Notes under the pieces: generated by a model
The model's input: only the letters and a program-made list of their open reading frames with translations
Databases searched by the model: none
Told to the model about the DNA's origin: nothing
Made by a program: the position numbers and the translations under genes
Part shown: piece by piece, positions 34,048-44,023 of the stretch
Layout: every line of letters begins with the position of its first letter
Position numbering within the stretch: the first letter of the stretch is position 1
Assembly: GCA_002294405.1 (NCBI GenBank)
Contig: DBFP01000011.1
Span: forward strand, 1 to 58,912
Reading direction: 5' to 3'
DNA: 58,912 nucleotides
DNA from: Anaerolineales bacterium UBA877
GTDB taxonomy: Bacteria > Chloroflexota > Anaerolineae > Anaerolineales > Villigracilaceae

Positions 34048-35886
34048 TTATTGGCGTAAGTGAAATGGAACATCTATGATGATCCGCTCCCGTCCTGGTT
34101 TTCGACTCCGGTAAAGCAGGGCTGTTTTTATGACCCAGGCGGTTTGATTGTGCAATAATGTCTGCCACCATGTTCCGGGAATAAATTCCGGCAGGACTAC
34201 CGTTGCGAGTTGACCGTCATTGTGCTGCATGTCTGTCTCATCGAGGAATTTCAAAAGGGGACTTACGATGGAACGATATGGAGATGGGACAACCACCATC
34301 GGCACGTCCGGCCACCAGGCGTTCCATTCTTCCCGGGCTTTTTCCCCGGCCCCGGGCTCAAGTTCCACATAGACAGCGGTAACATTCTTGGAAATCGAAC
34401 GGGCAAAATTAACCGCATCCACCATCCCACGGTGGATGCCGGAAATGGGGATAACAACGCGAGTGGTTTCCACCGGTTTAAGGGAGGGAGGCAGTCCCTT
34501 TAAAGAAAGTTCTTTACCGACATGTTTATAGTGTGAAGAAATCTGAAGGAAAGTGAACACGATCAGGGGAATTACAAGGACGGTAATCCATGCGCCTTCG
34601 CGGAACTTGCTGAAGATCACAACAAGAAGGGTCGTCATGGTTGCAAGTGCACCTATGCCATTGAACAAACTTTTTATCGCCCATGCCTTCCCTTTTTCCC
34701 TCCACCAGTGAATCACCATTCCCGCTTGGGATAAGGTGAAAGCCAGGAATGCTCCTATGGCAAACAAAGGTACCAGGGCATGGGTATCTCCATTGAAAAG
34801 AATAATCAAACCACCAGCAGCGAGCGAGAGAAAAAGGATGCCATTGGCGAACACCAGGCGATCACCAAGCCCGGTAAATTGACGAGGTAAAAACCCATCC
34901 TTTGCCAGGATGGCAGAAATCCGTGGAAAGTCCATGAAACTGGTATTGGTTGCCACCGCCAGAATACCCAATGTGGAGAATTGGATGATAAGATAAAGGG
35001 GGCCACTCCCAAGCAGTCGTCTTGCCAGAGCAGATAGAATAGTCTCATGCGGACTTGCAACAATCCCGAATAATTGGGTCAAGCCGATACTCCCCAAAAA
35101 CAAACTGCCCATTAAAACAGCCATTACAATGAGTGTTCGGCCGGCATTCCTGGATTGGGGAGATTTAAATGCCGGAACACCGTTACTGATGGCCTCGATG
35201 CCTGTTAAAGCGGTACAGCCAGTGGAAAAGGCATGCAAGATCAATATCAGAGTAAGCGGCGAAGTTGCTAGAGGAGCGGATGCGCCAGTCGGCGTTGGCC
35301 CTTCAATGAACAGGCGCACCAATCCGTACCCCAACATGAGAAGGAATGTTCCCAGGAATAAATAGACCGGCACGGCCATGAAAGTGGCTGACTCCTGCAA
35401 TCCACGCAAGTTGATCAGCGTGATCACCAGGAGCAGGATGATAGCCAGAGCAACGCGGTGCGGCCACAGTGCTGGAAAGGTTGATGCCAGGGCAGCAACA
35501 CCCGCTGTCAAACTGACTGCTGCGTTTAGGACATAGTCGACCATTAATGCGGCTGCAGCAATTAACCCCGGCAATACCCCTAGATTGGCTCGTGCAACAA
35601 TATATGATCCACCACCGGAAGGGTAACCATGAATGGTTTGAAAATAAGAAAGTGCGACGATTACCAATACCCCTATGATTGCCAAGCCAATCGGCAAGGC
35701 GTATGTCAACCCAATGCTCCCGGCAACCACCAACCCCAGGTAGATCTCCTGGTTTGCATATGCGATTGAAGCCAGTGCGTCCGGAGAAAAAGCAGCCAGT
35801 GCCCTGATCTTGTTTAACTGCTTGTGTTCAAGGATTTTTGTGGGAAGTGGCGGACCGATCAGGACATCCTTCAATTTGGAAAGCAT
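34048..35886 (-). CDS. APC-superfamily potassium importer, KimA-like
   Basis: Start ATG 35886 follows AAGAAGGA and gives MLSKLKDVLIGPPLPT, aligned with the KimA start; the open frame reaches to 35964. The 612-residue product has about twelve membrane helices, beginning FSPDALASIAYANQEIYLGL, which matches the KimA/YdaO pattern, and GYPSGGGSYIVARANLG. The C-terminal ~125 residues (VVIPISGIHRGMVDAVNFAR) are a cytosolic UspA-like domain. B. subtilis KimA imports K+ with protons. A general amino-acid permease is an alternative. Confidence 0.82.
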   Translation of the reverse strand: MLSKLKDVLIGPPLPTKILEHKQLNKIRALAAFSPDALASIAYANQEIYLGLVVAGSIGLTYALPIGLAIIGVLVIVALSYFQTIHGYPSGGGSYIVARANLGVLPGLIAAAALMVDYVLNAAVSLTAGVAALASTFPALWPHRVALAIILLLVITLINLRGLQESATFMAVPVYLFLGTFLLMLGYGLVRLFIEGPTPTGASAPLATSPLTLILILHAFSTGCTALTGIEAISNGVPAFKSPQSRNAGRTLIVMAVLMGSLFLGSIGLTQLFGIVASPHETILSALARRLLGSGPLYLIIQFSTLGILAVATNTSFMDFPRISAILAKDGFLPRQFTGLGDRLVFANGILFLSLAAGGLIILFNGDTHALVPLFAIGAFLAFTLSQAGMVIHWWREKGKAWAIKSLFNGIGALATMTTLLVVIFSKFREGAWITVLVIPLIVFTFLQISSHYKHVGKELSLKGLPPSLKPVETTRVVIPISGIHRGMVDAVNFARSISKNVTAVYVELEPGAGEKAREEWNAWWPDVPMVVVPSPYRSIVSPLLKFLDETDMQHNDGQLATVVLPEFIPGTWWQTLLHNQTAWVIKTALLYRSRKPGRERIIIDVPFHLRQ

Positions 35887-35952
35887 CTGGTCCTTCTTTC
35901 TCCAAACAATTGAAAGGATAGATTTAACTCCCCTGGGATTTGTGAGGTTTCC

Positions 35953-35982
35953 ATTATATGGCAATTATAGACGGGGAGACAA
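35953..35982 (-). promoter_or_regulatory. Candidate promoter of the KimA-like gene
   Basis: On the minus strand TTGTCT (35982-35977) and TATAAT (35958-35953) are separated by 18 bases. The leader of about 60 bases is too short for a c-di-AMP riboswitch. Confidence 0.45.
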
Positions 35983-36160
35983 TTTCTCTGGCATTCCAAA
36001 ATTTGGCCTTCCATCACTGTAGTATAGCAGGAATACACCATCCATGTTTGGTGGGCTAATTACAGGTATAAATTCATCAATCGATTGTGATAATAAGAAC
36101 AATATCAATCCCAGCCTGCAGAAGTTGGATATTTTCACTATATTTTTGTTTTTTCGGAGA

Positions 36161-36189
36161 TTGAAGTAATCGGATAATTGGTGTATGAT
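36161..36189 (+). promoter_or_regulatory. Candidate promoter of the CDGSH gene
   Basis: TTGAAG (36161-36166) and TATGAT (36184-36189) are 17 bases apart. The divergent region between 35887 and 36216 holds this promoter and the one for the KimA-like gene; no other element was seen in it. Confidence 0.5.
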
Positions 36190-36216
36190 TTACCCATTAA
36201 GGAACCTGTGTAACCC

Positions 36217-36900
36217 ATGGCCTCAAATAACAAACAAATGAAAATCAAGGTGAACCCGGATGGTGCTTACACCATCACCGGGAGCATCCCTCTGGTGGAT
36301 ATGATCATGATCCCCGATGCTGAAGGTCAATCCAAAGGGTGGCATATAGGCAAGCGTTATCCCATTAAAGAGGAATATGACCTGTGCCGCTGCGGGCATT
36401 CCAAGAATAAACCCTTTTGTGATTTGGCACATTTCGATATTATGTTTGATGGGACCGAGACAGCCAACCGGAAACCTTTCATCGAACAAATTGAGCCGGA
36501 GACGATCGGACCGGAACTTATCTTGGCAGATGTGCTTTCCCTGTGTGCCAACGCACGCTTCTGCGATCGAGCAGGTGGGGTGTGGGATAACGTGCGCGCA
36601 TCAGACAACACTGAAGCGAAGAAGACAGCCATCCAGGAAGTATGGGATTGTCCCGCGGGCAGACTGGTATTGCTGAATAAAAAAAGGCAGTTGATCGAAC
36701 CCGAATTCGAACCTTCCATTGGCGTAGTCCTCGATCCAGTCATCCCGGTTCCTGGTCCGCTATGGGTGCGCGGGGGAATCCCGATAGAAGCCGCGGATGG
36801 AACAGTGTATGAAATCCGCAACCGTGTCACTCTTTGCCAGTGTGGCAAGTCCACCAATAAACCGTTCTGCGATGGAAAGCACGAAAATATCAAATTCTAA
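36217..36900 (+). CDS. Double CDGSH iron-sulfur protein with central cysteine motif
   Basis: The 227-residue product has two CDGSH-type 2Fe-2S motifs: CRCGHSKNKPFCDLAH (~residues 57-72) and CQCGKSTNKPFCDGKH near the C-terminus. Each keeps three Cys and one His as ligands. A central region has CANARFCDRAGGVWD. The protein is soluble. Proteins of this layout are annotated as CDGSH iron-sulfur proteins of unknown function; electron transfer or redox sensing is an inference. AAGGAA lies upstream. The MBL gene follows by 15 bases. Confidence 0.9.
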   Translation: MASNNKQMKIKVNPDGAYTITGSIPLVDMIMIPDAEGQSKGWHIGKRYPIKEEYDLCRCGHSKNKPFCDLAHFDIMFDGTETANRKPFIEQIEPETIGPELILADVLSLCANARFCDRAGGVWDNVRASDNTEAKKTAIQEVWDCPAGRLVLLNKKRQLIEPEFEPSIGVVLDPVIPVPGPLWVRGGIPIEAADGTVYEIRNRVTLCQCGKSTNKPFCDGKHENIKF

Positions 36901-36915
36901 TCAGGATGGGTGATT

Positions 36916-37599
36916 ATGACTCTGCAAGCACAATTCGAATCCGACATTTTCCACACCTCTACCGGAGAACTGGTAATCAAATTCTTGGGTCACGGCAGCC
37001 TGTGGATGGAATTCAAAGGGCTTAATATTTATGCTGACCCGTTCGGAGAAGTTGCAGATTACAAGTTACTACCCAAGGCTGACCTGGTCCTGGTCACCCA
37101 TGAACACCTTGACCACTTTGACTTGCAGGCACTTTCAAGCATCCGCAGTGAAAAGACAATCCTGGTCCTGACGCAGATCTGTGCACAGCAGGTCAAGGGA
37201 GGGACTGTGATGAGCAATGGGGAAGAACAAAAATTAGCAGGAATCCCCATAAAATCGGTTCCTGCCTACAACCTGATTAATAAGCGTCCGAGCGGTGAAC
37301 CATTCCACCCCAGAGGGAGTGGAAATGGTTACATTATTAACTTTGGAGGAACGAGTTTATACATCGCAGGAGATACAGAAAACATTCCCGAGATGAAATC
37401 ACTGAAAGAAATTGATGTAGCCTTTCTTCCAATGAACTTGCCCTATACCATGACACCCGAGATGGTTGCCGATGCCGCGAAAGCATTTCATCCGCGTATT
37501 TTGTATCCCTATCACTATGGAAAAACCGACCCATCAAAATTGGTGGAGCTGCTTAAAGATGAACCGGGTATTGAAGTGCGGGTTCGGAAAATGGCTTAA
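36916..37599 (+). CDS. MBL-fold metal-dependent hydrolase
   Basis: Start ATG 36916 follows AGGA; a GTG at 36910 is possible. The 227-residue product has VIKFLGHGSLWMEF, the metal motif THEHLDHFDLQAL (HxHxDH) and YIAGDTENIPEM, which are typical of the UlaG-like MBL branch. The last metal-site histidine is probably in LYPYHYGKTDP. The substrate is unknown. It shares a transcript with the CDGSH gene, so a redox-linked role is possible but unproven. Confidence 0.87.
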   Translation: MTLQAQFESDIFHTSTGELVIKFLGHGSLWMEFKGLNIYADPFGEVADYKLLPKADLVLVTHEHLDHFDLQALSSIRSEKTILVLTQICAQQVKGGTVMSNGEEQKLAGIPIKSVPAYNLINKRPSGEPFHPRGSGNGYIINFGGTSLYIAGDTENIPEMKSLKEIDVAFLPMNLPYTMTPEMVADAAKAFHPRILYPYHYGKTDPSKLVELLKDEPGIEVRVRKMA

Positions 37600-37628
37600 T
37601 ATATTATTGGATTTAGATCGATAATCAA

Positions 37629-37667
37629 AAGCGGCTGGAACCCTTCCAGCCGCTTGGTTTTTATTTT
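37629..37667. terminator. Bidirectional intrinsic terminator
   Basis: AAGCGGCTGGAA (37629-37640) pairs perfectly with TTCCAGCCGCTT (37644-37655) over a three-base loop. GGTTTTTATTTT follows on the plus strand and TTTTGATT on the minus strand. It serves the convergent MBL and mfd genes. Confidence 0.85.
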
Positions 37668-40600
37668 CGTAATTTCTCCAGCAATTCCAACAGTCTTTCC
37701 TTCCAGTTTGCATCTTTCCCAAACATACACCAATACGCATTTTTCCCACCCCGAATACCATCTCCCAGGTCAGGCAAGGGTCTGGCTTCTGCACTTTCCG
37801 CCGAAACGGGGTAGCGCAGAACGATCTGGCCGCTTTCCATGCCAACAGAGACCAAACCGGCCCGTTCAGCTCTCAATTTAACCTGAATCTGAAAGAAAAG
37901 GTTGGTGATCATCTCCGGGAGGGGACCAAACCGGTCGCTAAATTCAGCAATGAGAGCTTCCAATGCTGCCTCGTCGGTCAGGTCGGCTATGCGTCGATAC
38001 AGCCGCAGGCGTAAATTCATGTCGGGGACATAAGTCCTTGGAATTCCAACAGCAAGTGGCAGATCAACATTCACTGGAAGGCCCATCGGCAGTACCGAAT
38101 CCTCGAGGGGTGATTTCAAATCTAGTTTTAATTCCTCAAATCTTCCAAGTTTACGGACCTGTCTGACAGCGGCTGCCAACAGGCGCGTGTAAAGATGAAA
38201 ACCCACCGATGCAATAAGACCCGATTGCCGCGTTCCGAGCAAGTCGCCAGCCCCGCGCATTTCCAAGTCCCGCATGGCTATCGAATATCCAGCACCCAGT
38301 TGTGTATTTTCCGCGATGACCTCCAACCTTTCCTGCCCTTCTGGTGTGGGCCGCAATTTGTTGTGCCGGAAGAAGTAGGCATACGCGCGTGCCGCACCTC
38401 GCCCAACGCGGCCTCTTAACTGGTACAACTGCGCCAAGCCGAACGCATCTGCCCGGTCCACGATGAGCGTGTTGGCGTTTGGGATATCTAGGCCGGATTC
38501 GATGATCGAGGTCGATAGCAGGATATCCACCTCCCCGGCATTGAATCGATGCATCACGCTGGCGAGTTCGGTTTCTGGCATTTGACCATGACCAATGGCA
38601 ATGCGTGCTTCAGGTATTAATTTCTCCAGGTGCATCCGCATGGCATCAATGGTCTGCACACGGTTGTGAACGAAGAAAACCTGTCCCCCGCGTTCCAATT
38701 CGCGCAGCATGGCCTGGCGGGCCAATTTGGGAGAATATGGTCCGACGTGGGTAATTATGGGCAAGCGCTCTTCCGGCGGCGTGTTCAAGTTGGAAATGTC
38801 GCGGACCCCGGTAAGTGCCATGTACAGCGTCCGTGGAATCGGCGTAGCGGTCAATGTCAGCACATCCACTTCAGTGCGCAATCTTTTCAAGTGTTCCTTG
38901 TGCGCCACACCAAAACGTTGTTCCTCGTCAATGATTACCAGACCGAGATCTTTAAATTGGACATCAGCAGAAATAAGCCGATGTGTTCCTATTATGATAT
39001 CCACGGCGCCTTGTGATAAGGCGTACAAGATCTGGCTCTGTTCGTGTGGTGTGCGGAAGCGGGAAAGCATCTCGACTGTCACCGGGAAAACCGATAAACG
39101 TTGCCGGAAAGTATCGTAGTGCTGTTGTGCCAGTACAGTGGTTGGGACGAGCACCGCCACTTGTTTCCCATCCATAACGGCCTTGAAAGCCGCCCGCAAA
39201 GCCACTTCTGTTTTTCCATATCCCACATCGCCGCACAACAACCGGTCCATCGGGCGGGGTGTTTCCATATCCCCTTTTATCTCGGTTAACGCCCGTGCCT
39301 GGTCTTCCGTCTCAACGTATGGAAAACTGGACTCCAATTCTCCCTGCCATGGATTATCGGGACTGTATGCGAAACCGGCAGCAACCTGCCGGCGGGCGTA
39401 TAGATCGAGAAGGTCTTTAGCCACCTCCTGGACCGCCTCCCGCACCTTGCGCTTGGCTTCAGACCATTCCTGGGTTCCCAGGCTTCCCGCGGTGGGTGGC
39501 GATCCGTCCGGACCAATAAAGCGGGTCAGTCGATCTGCTTGATGGATGGGAACATATACCTGGTCTCCGTTCTTATATTCAATGCATAAAAATTCCCGGC
39601 CCAATCCCTCCAAAGTCCGCTGGACCAGACCAAGATACCTCCCTATGCCATAATCCACGTGAACTATCCAGTCACCCGGATTCAAATCGGCATAACCAGA
39701 TTCCGGTGTTTCAGTGCCGGGTCGGGGATGCTGTCTCGGCTGTGGTCGCTCCCATCCAAAAATTTCAGAATCGGTAATTAGTAAATTCGCATCACCACTT
39801 TCCGAGGTAAGTTTCCATCCTTCGGAGAGGCTGGCTTCGATAAATTGAGGGTTGCCAGATCCCCGGCTTGCACCTTGGGAAGCTTTTTCCGACCACAGTT
39901 CCTCGAGTCGGGAGGCCTGACGCGAAACAACAACAACTGAATTTTCCTCCGCGACCACCTTCGCCAGATATTCAATAAAGGGCTTTAGTCGACCACCGAA
40001 CCGTTCCAATTGTTGAAAATTCGAAGAAAGATTGCTGGGAGATTCTTCTGCAGTGGAATATCCCAGTTCCAGCAGGGAGTGGTTTTGAAATATTTCAACC
40101 AATTCTGACCAGGAAATGTACGGAATTGGAAAATCATCGGGCAAGGTCCCTTCAGCGATGGATTCATTGCGAAGCTTGACCGCCTGTTCCTCGATCTCCA
40201 TACTGGTATTTTCCAGGATACTGAGATCATCTGCCAGGACCAGCGACTTTGGCGGCAGATAATCCAATATACAGGTTGGGAATTTGTACAAGAGAGGGAT
40301 ATGGAATTCCGATATATGAGCAGGCTCTTCCGAACCATCCGGAATGCCAACCAGGTCACTTTCCAGCGAACTCCCAGGTAAAATGAATTCCCGGGCAGGG
40401 GTAATGAGTATGGATGCCAATTGATTGATGGTTCTCTGCGAGGCTGGATCAAACCGCCGAAGAGTATCAATTTCGTCCCCGAAGAATTCCAACCGAACTG
40501 GAGAGACTTCGGATTGAGGCCACACGTCGAGTAATCCGCCCCGGTGAGAGAACTGACCGGGTTCCAGGACGGTATCAACGGGTTGATACCCTATCTTTAC

Positions 40601-41095
40601 CCACATCTCCAGGAGAGAACCGAGTGTGATTCTTTCCCCTGCTTTTAAAAGTTTGGTCGCCTTGAGGAAATCGCGCCGCGGTAACGTGCAAGACATCATG
40701 GCGCGCACGGTGGTGACGATCACTGGTGGTGTTGACGGTTTTCCCAGGTAAGGAAGGTGATAAACTGAAAGTGCGCTAAGAGATTGCAGGCGTTCACGCC
40801 GCGTGGAACCGCCCCAGGCGGCATTTTCGTAGAACAGGGGGTTTGGTTCGGAAAAAATGTAACGGGAGGCGTCTGGTGCCCAGAAAGTCAGTTCATCCTG
40901 CAGACGGAGAGCATGGTCAGTGCGGTCAGTCACAAATACGATGGGCTGTTTAAGATCGGTAAGCAACCCCGCCAGGATGGGTAACCGTGCAGAGCGTGGC
41001 AACGCCAACCCGGAAAGCCTGTTACCGGTCGGAATGTTGGCCAGTAAATGTTGATAGGCAGGAAGTGATCGTATTTTTTGGAGTAGAAATTCCAT
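37661..41095 (-). CDS. mfd: Transcription-repair coupling factor Mfd
   Basis: Mfd removes RNA polymerase stalled at lesions and recruits UvrA. The 1144-residue product has a UvrB-homology N-terminal region (SARLPILAGLLTDLKQPIVF), the RNA polymerase-interacting domain (GDWIVHVDYGIGRYLGLVQR), the translocase Walker A LLCGDVGYGKTEVALRAAFK, the DEEQ-box VIIDEEQRFGVAHKEHLKR, and the TRG/C-terminal domain (RLRLYRRIADLTDEAALEAL). It is third in a minus-strand operon after pth. Confidence 0.97.
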   Translation of the reverse strand: MEFLLQKIRSLPAYQHLLANIPTGNRLSGLALPRSARLPILAGLLTDLKQPIVFVTDRTDHALRLQDELTFWAPDASRYIFSEPNPLFYENAAWGGSTRRERLQSLSALSVYHLPYLGKPSTPPVIVTTVRAMMSCTLPRRDFLKATKLLKAGERITLGSLLEMWVKIGYQPVDTVLEPGQFSHRGGLLDVWPQSEVSPVRLEFFGDEIDTLRRFDPASQRTINQLASILITPAREFILPGSSLESDLVGIPDGSEEPAHISEFHIPLLYKFPTCILDYLPPKSLVLADDLSILENTSMEIEEQAVKLRNESIAEGTLPDDFPIPYISWSELVEIFQNHSLLELGYSTAEESPSNLSSNFQQLERFGGRLKPFIEYLAKVVAEENSVVVVSRQASRLEELWSEKASQGASRGSGNPQFIEASLSEGWKLTSESGDANLLITDSEIFGWERPQPRQHPRPGTETPESGYADLNPGDWIVHVDYGIGRYLGLVQRTLEGLGREFLCIEYKNGDQVYVPIHQADRLTRFIGPDGSPPTAGSLGTQEWSEAKRKVREAVQEVAKDLLDLYARRQVAAGFAYSPDNPWQGELESSFPYVETEDQARALTEIKGDMETPRPMDRLLCGDVGYGKTEVALRAAFKAVMDGKQVAVLVPTTVLAQQHYDTFRQRLSVFPVTVEMLSRFRTPHEQSQILYALSQGAVDIIIGTHRLISADVQFKDLGLVIIDEEQRFGVAHKEHLKRLRTEVDVLTLTATPIPRTLYMALTGVRDISNLNTPPEERLPIITHVGPYSPKLARQAMLRELERGGQVFFVHNRVQTIDAMRMHLEKLIPEARIAIGHGQMPETELASVMHRFNAGEVDILLSTSIIESGLDIPNANTLIVDRADAFGLAQLYQLRGRVGRGAARAYAYFFRHNKLRPTPEGQERLEVIAENTQLGAGYSIAMRDLEMRGAGDLLGTRQSGLIASVGFHLYTRLLAAAVRQVRKLGRFEELKLDLKSPLEDSVLPMGLPVNVDLPLAVGIPRTYVPDMNLRLRLYRRIADLTDEAALEALIAEFSDRFGPLPEMITNLFFQIQVKLRAERAGLVSVGMESGQIVLRYPVSAESAEARPLPDLGDGIRGGKNAYWCMFGKDANWKERLLELLEKLRK

Positions 41096-41196
41096 CTCTG
41101 TTTACCGCAAGGAATCGCCCGCGATAAACGGGCATTTCGGAAACTTTGAAATTTCATCCCTTGCCAGACTTTATTGATATTGTTTGAAACTATTGA

Positions 41197-41775
41197 TTAT
41201 ACAGACGCCTTGTTGAACTTATTCATTGCCGAATCCAGCCCATCCGTAACCCACATCAAGACTGCTTCCAATGCTGCGTTGAGAGTTTCATCCATTATTT
41301 CCGTTTCGGAGCGCGAGAAATTATTCAAGACGTAATCGGGAGCTTGCATCTGTCCGGGGGGTCTACCGATCCCCAGCCTCAAGCGGGGGAATTCGTTCGT
41401 ACCCAGGTATTCGATGGTTGAGGACATTCCTTTTTGTCCCGCTGATCCACCATCAGGTCTTATGCGTATGGTACCCACTGGCAAGTCAAGATCATCATGG
41501 GTTAACAGCAGGTTTGACAATGGGAGGTGATAAAAGTGCACAAGTCCCTGGACTGACTTCCCGGATAGATTCATAAATGTCTGGGGCTTGGCAAGGATGA
41601 CCTTACGATCGCGGTAGTTCCCACTTGCGACCAGTGCCCTGGATTGCATTCGGGTGAAGCGTGTACCCAGGGTTGCAGCCAGGCGATCCAATAACATGAA
41701 GCCAATATTGTGACGTGTTTCCCGGTACTCCCGGCCAGGATTTCCCAAGCCGATGATTAAAAATGGTTCGTTCAT
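41197..41775 (-). CDS. pth: Peptidyl-tRNA hydrolase
   Basis: Pth recycles peptidyl-tRNA released from stalled ribosomes. The 192-residue product has LIIGLGNPGREYRETRHNIG with the catalytic His, ILAKPQTFMNLSGKSVQGL with the active-site Asn, and LLTHDDLDLPVGTIRIRPDG with the Asp of the catalytic site. It begins one base after the stop of the upstream gene and has no own ribosome binding site, so it is coupled. The pth-mfd order is widespread in bacteria. Confidence 0.96.
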   Translation of the reverse strand: MNEPFLIIGLGNPGREYRETRHNIGFMLLDRLAATLGTRFTRMQSRALVASGNYRDRKVILAKPQTFMNLSGKSVQGLVHFYHLPLSNLLLTHDDLDLPVGTIRIRPDGGSAGQKGMSSTIEYLGTNEFPRLRLGIGRPPGQMQAPDYVLNNFSRSETEIMDETLNAALEAVLMWVTDGLDSAMNKFNKASV

Positions 41776-41776
41776 T

Positions 41777-42373
41777 TTATTTACGTTTTAACCATAAGTA
41801 GAAGCTGAAAATCAGCAATATTAGTAAGGCAGTGATGCCCCCAAGGATAAGACTGGAAGAGACATCGGTTGAACCCAAGGTGGCTGGGTTTCGTGACAAC
41901 ATGGTTGGTGTGGGGAAGGGAGTGGCAGTGGGAGTATAAGTCGGTATGGGGGTGTCTTCCGGGGCGGGTGGAACGGGAGTGGGAGTCTCCACAGGTGAAT
42001 AATTACGTATGCGTAAACTTGATACCTGAGCATCCCGGAAACTTCCGTCAATCAGATAAACCCGCAGCCGCAAATTGTAATTTCCGTCCGTAATGACTGT
42101 CGTGTCCCAAATTGCCAGAGTATTCCCAAATACTGCCTGCGTGTTCGTGGAAATTAAGAACCAGGTTCCAGTTGGATCATCTGTATAACTGAAGGAGATC
42201 TCTGCCGAGACAAATCCGCTGACATCACTGGACCCGGAAATTGACACTGCTCCCTGAAGCACATCCCCGGGTCGCGGTGAAATAATGACAGGATCGCCAA
42301 TCCGGGCATTCATACTAGAGAAGGGGAAGGCAAGAACCATCCCGAATAAGATCGAAAAACCATGGTTGCGCAT
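41777..42373 (-). CDS. Hypothetical membrane-anchored protein with Ig-like domain
   Basis: The 198-residue product (ATG 42373; TTG at 42382 possible) has a signal peptide (FSILFGMVLAFPFSSM), a beta-rich domain with VIISPRPGDVLQGAVSISGS, typical of extracellular Ig-like repeats, a Thr/Pro-rich linker, and a C-terminal helix ILGGITALLILLIFSFYLWL followed by KRK. It is thus exported and anchored at its C-terminus. The function is unknown. It is the first gene of the operon with pth and mfd. Confidence 0.75.
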   Translation of the reverse strand: MRNHGFSILFGMVLAFPFSSMNARIGDPVIISPRPGDVLQGAVSISGSSDVSGFVSAEISFSYTDDPTGTWFLISTNTQAVFGNTLAIWDTTVITDGNYNLRLRVYLIDGSFRDAQVSSLRIRNYSPVETPTPVPPAPEDTPIPTYTPTATPFPTPTMLSRNPATLGSTDVSSSLILGGITALLILLIFSFYLWLKRK

Positions 42374-42510
42374 GAAAATCAAGAATTGAGTCTAACACGA
42401 AGGCAAGCGCGGGTCAACATATTAAAAAAAAGAGGCAGAAAGTATGCCACACCCATCGCTTTTGATGTAGAATCGTTCAAATACTTTTGGAGATTTTTAT
42501 CAGGAGGATC

Positions 42511-44022
42511 ATGGATCCAAACCAGGAACTTTTCCAGTCTTCCGAGGCTCTAACATTCGACGACGTACTTGTCGTTCCGGCATATAGTGAGATCCTGCCG
42601 GCGGACGTGGATGTGAGTGCGCGCCTAACCCCTGATATCCGGTTGAACATCCCGCTTCTTTCTGCAGCCATGGACACTGTCAGTGAAGCGCGCCTGGCGA
42701 TTGCCCTGGCGCACGAAGGTGGGATTGGGATCATCCATCGCAACCTATCGCCAGAAAAGCAAGCCACCGAGGTGGACATGGTGAAACGCTCGCAATCAGG
42801 GATGATTTCTGATCCGATCACCCTGCCTCCGGACGCAACTCTCCAGCAAGCGGAAGACATCATGTCCAATTACAAGATCAGTGGCGTGCCAATTGTGGAT
42901 CAGGAGATGAAATTGGTCGGAATCCTTACCAACCGCGATATTCGGTTTGTTGAGCCGGCAGATTTTGACCAACCGATCAGCAATTTCATGACCCCCCAGC
43001 CCTTGGTAACCGCGCCGGTTGGAATTTCACGCCAGGATGCCAAGGTCATCCTGCAGAAACACCGAATCGAGAAACTACCCCTGGTGGATGAAAAAGGTCG
43101 GCTGAAGGGATTACTAACCGTCAAGGATATTCAAAAGGAGCGGGATTACCCCAATGCAGCACATGATGAGCGGGGCCGGTTGTTGGTGGGTGCTGCTGTC
43201 GGTGTTGGAGTGGATCTTGAAACCCGGGTGGGTAACCTGGTGGATGCAGGTGTGGATGTAATCGTCCTGGATACCGCTCACGGGCATTCCATGGGTGTTC
43301 TTAGAGCCATACGACGAATTCATAAAAAATGGAAAAAAATCCCTGTCATTGCAGGGAATGTTGTCACCCCGGAAGGGACGAAAGCGCTCATCGAGGCTGG
43401 TGCATCTGCCATTAAGGTTGGGGTGGGAGCCGGTTCCATTTGCACGACACGCGTCATCGCTGGAGCAGGGATGCCGCAGTTATCTGCGATCCATGCGTGC
43501 TCCCAGGAAGCCCGTGCCCATAATATCCCCATCATCGCAGATGGTGGAATCAAATTTAGTGGAGATATTGTCAAGGCCATTGTTGCAGGTGCAGATACAG
43601 TCATGCTAGGAAGTTTGCTCGCCGGATTGGACGAGTCACCGGGAGACGTTGTATTACTGGAAGGACGGCGCTTCAAGGAATACCGCGGCATGGGGAGTTT
43701 GGGGGCCATGCAAGGATATGGCAGGGATCGATACAGCAGTGGACAGGGCAGCCCTTCAACTTCGCTAATGACCGAAGCTGGAAAGCTCGTTCCAGAGGGA
43801 ATCGAAGGGCGGGTACCCTTTAAAGGTCAATTGCATGATTTTGTTTACCAATTAATCGGGGGGTTACGCTCTGGCATGGGGTATGCTGGTGCAGCGTCAC
43901 TGGAAGATTTACGCAAGAAGACTAAGTTTATGCGCATAACCAACGCAGGACTGGTTGAAAGCCATCCACACGATGTGATTATTACCAAAGAAGCCCCAAA
44001 TTATCAATTGACTCAGGATTGA
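42511..44022 (+). CDS. guaB: Inosine-5'-monophosphate dehydrogenase
   Basis: The enzyme oxidises IMP to XMP, the first committed step of GMP synthesis. Start ATG 42511 follows AGGAGG; the frame is open further upstream. The 503-residue product has [20 protein letters not shown], two CBS domains (~residues 95-215), the catalytic Cys loop [20 protein letters not shown], and [20 protein letters not shown] near the C-terminus. A short membrane-protein gene follows directly. Confidence 0.97.
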   Translation: MDPNQELFQSSEALTFDDVLVVPAYSEILPADVDVSARLTPDIRLNIPLLSAAMDTVSEARLAIALAHEGGIGIIHRNLSPEKQATEVDMVKRSQSGMISDPITLPPDATLQQAEDIMSNYKISGVPIVDQEMKLVGILTNRDIRFVEPADFDQPISNFMTPQPLVTAPVGISRQDAKVILQKHRIEKLPLVDEKGRLKGLLTVKDIQKERDYPNAAHDERGRLLVGAAVGVGVDLETRVGNLVDAGVDVIVLDTAHGHSMGVLRAIRRIHKKWKKIPVIAGNVVTPEGTKALIEAGASAIKVGVGAGSICTTRVIAGAGMPQLSAIHACSQEARAHNIPIIADGGIKFSGDIVKAIVAGADTVMLGSLLAGLDESPGDVVLLEGRRFKEYRGMGSLGAMQGYGRDRYSSGQGSPSTSLMTEAGKLVPEGIEGRVPFKGQLHDFVYQLIGGLRSGMGYAGAASLEDLRKKTKFMRITNAGLVESHPHDVIITKEAPNYQLTQD

Positions 44023-44023
44023 T

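Noticed and set aside
35887..36216. c-di-AMP riboswitch upstream of the KimA-like gene
   Set aside because: None of the expected conserved segments was seen and the leader is too short.
37654..40984. Many open frames on the plus strand opposite mfd
   Set aside because: They are shadows of mfd, with no ribosome binding sites or recognisable domains.
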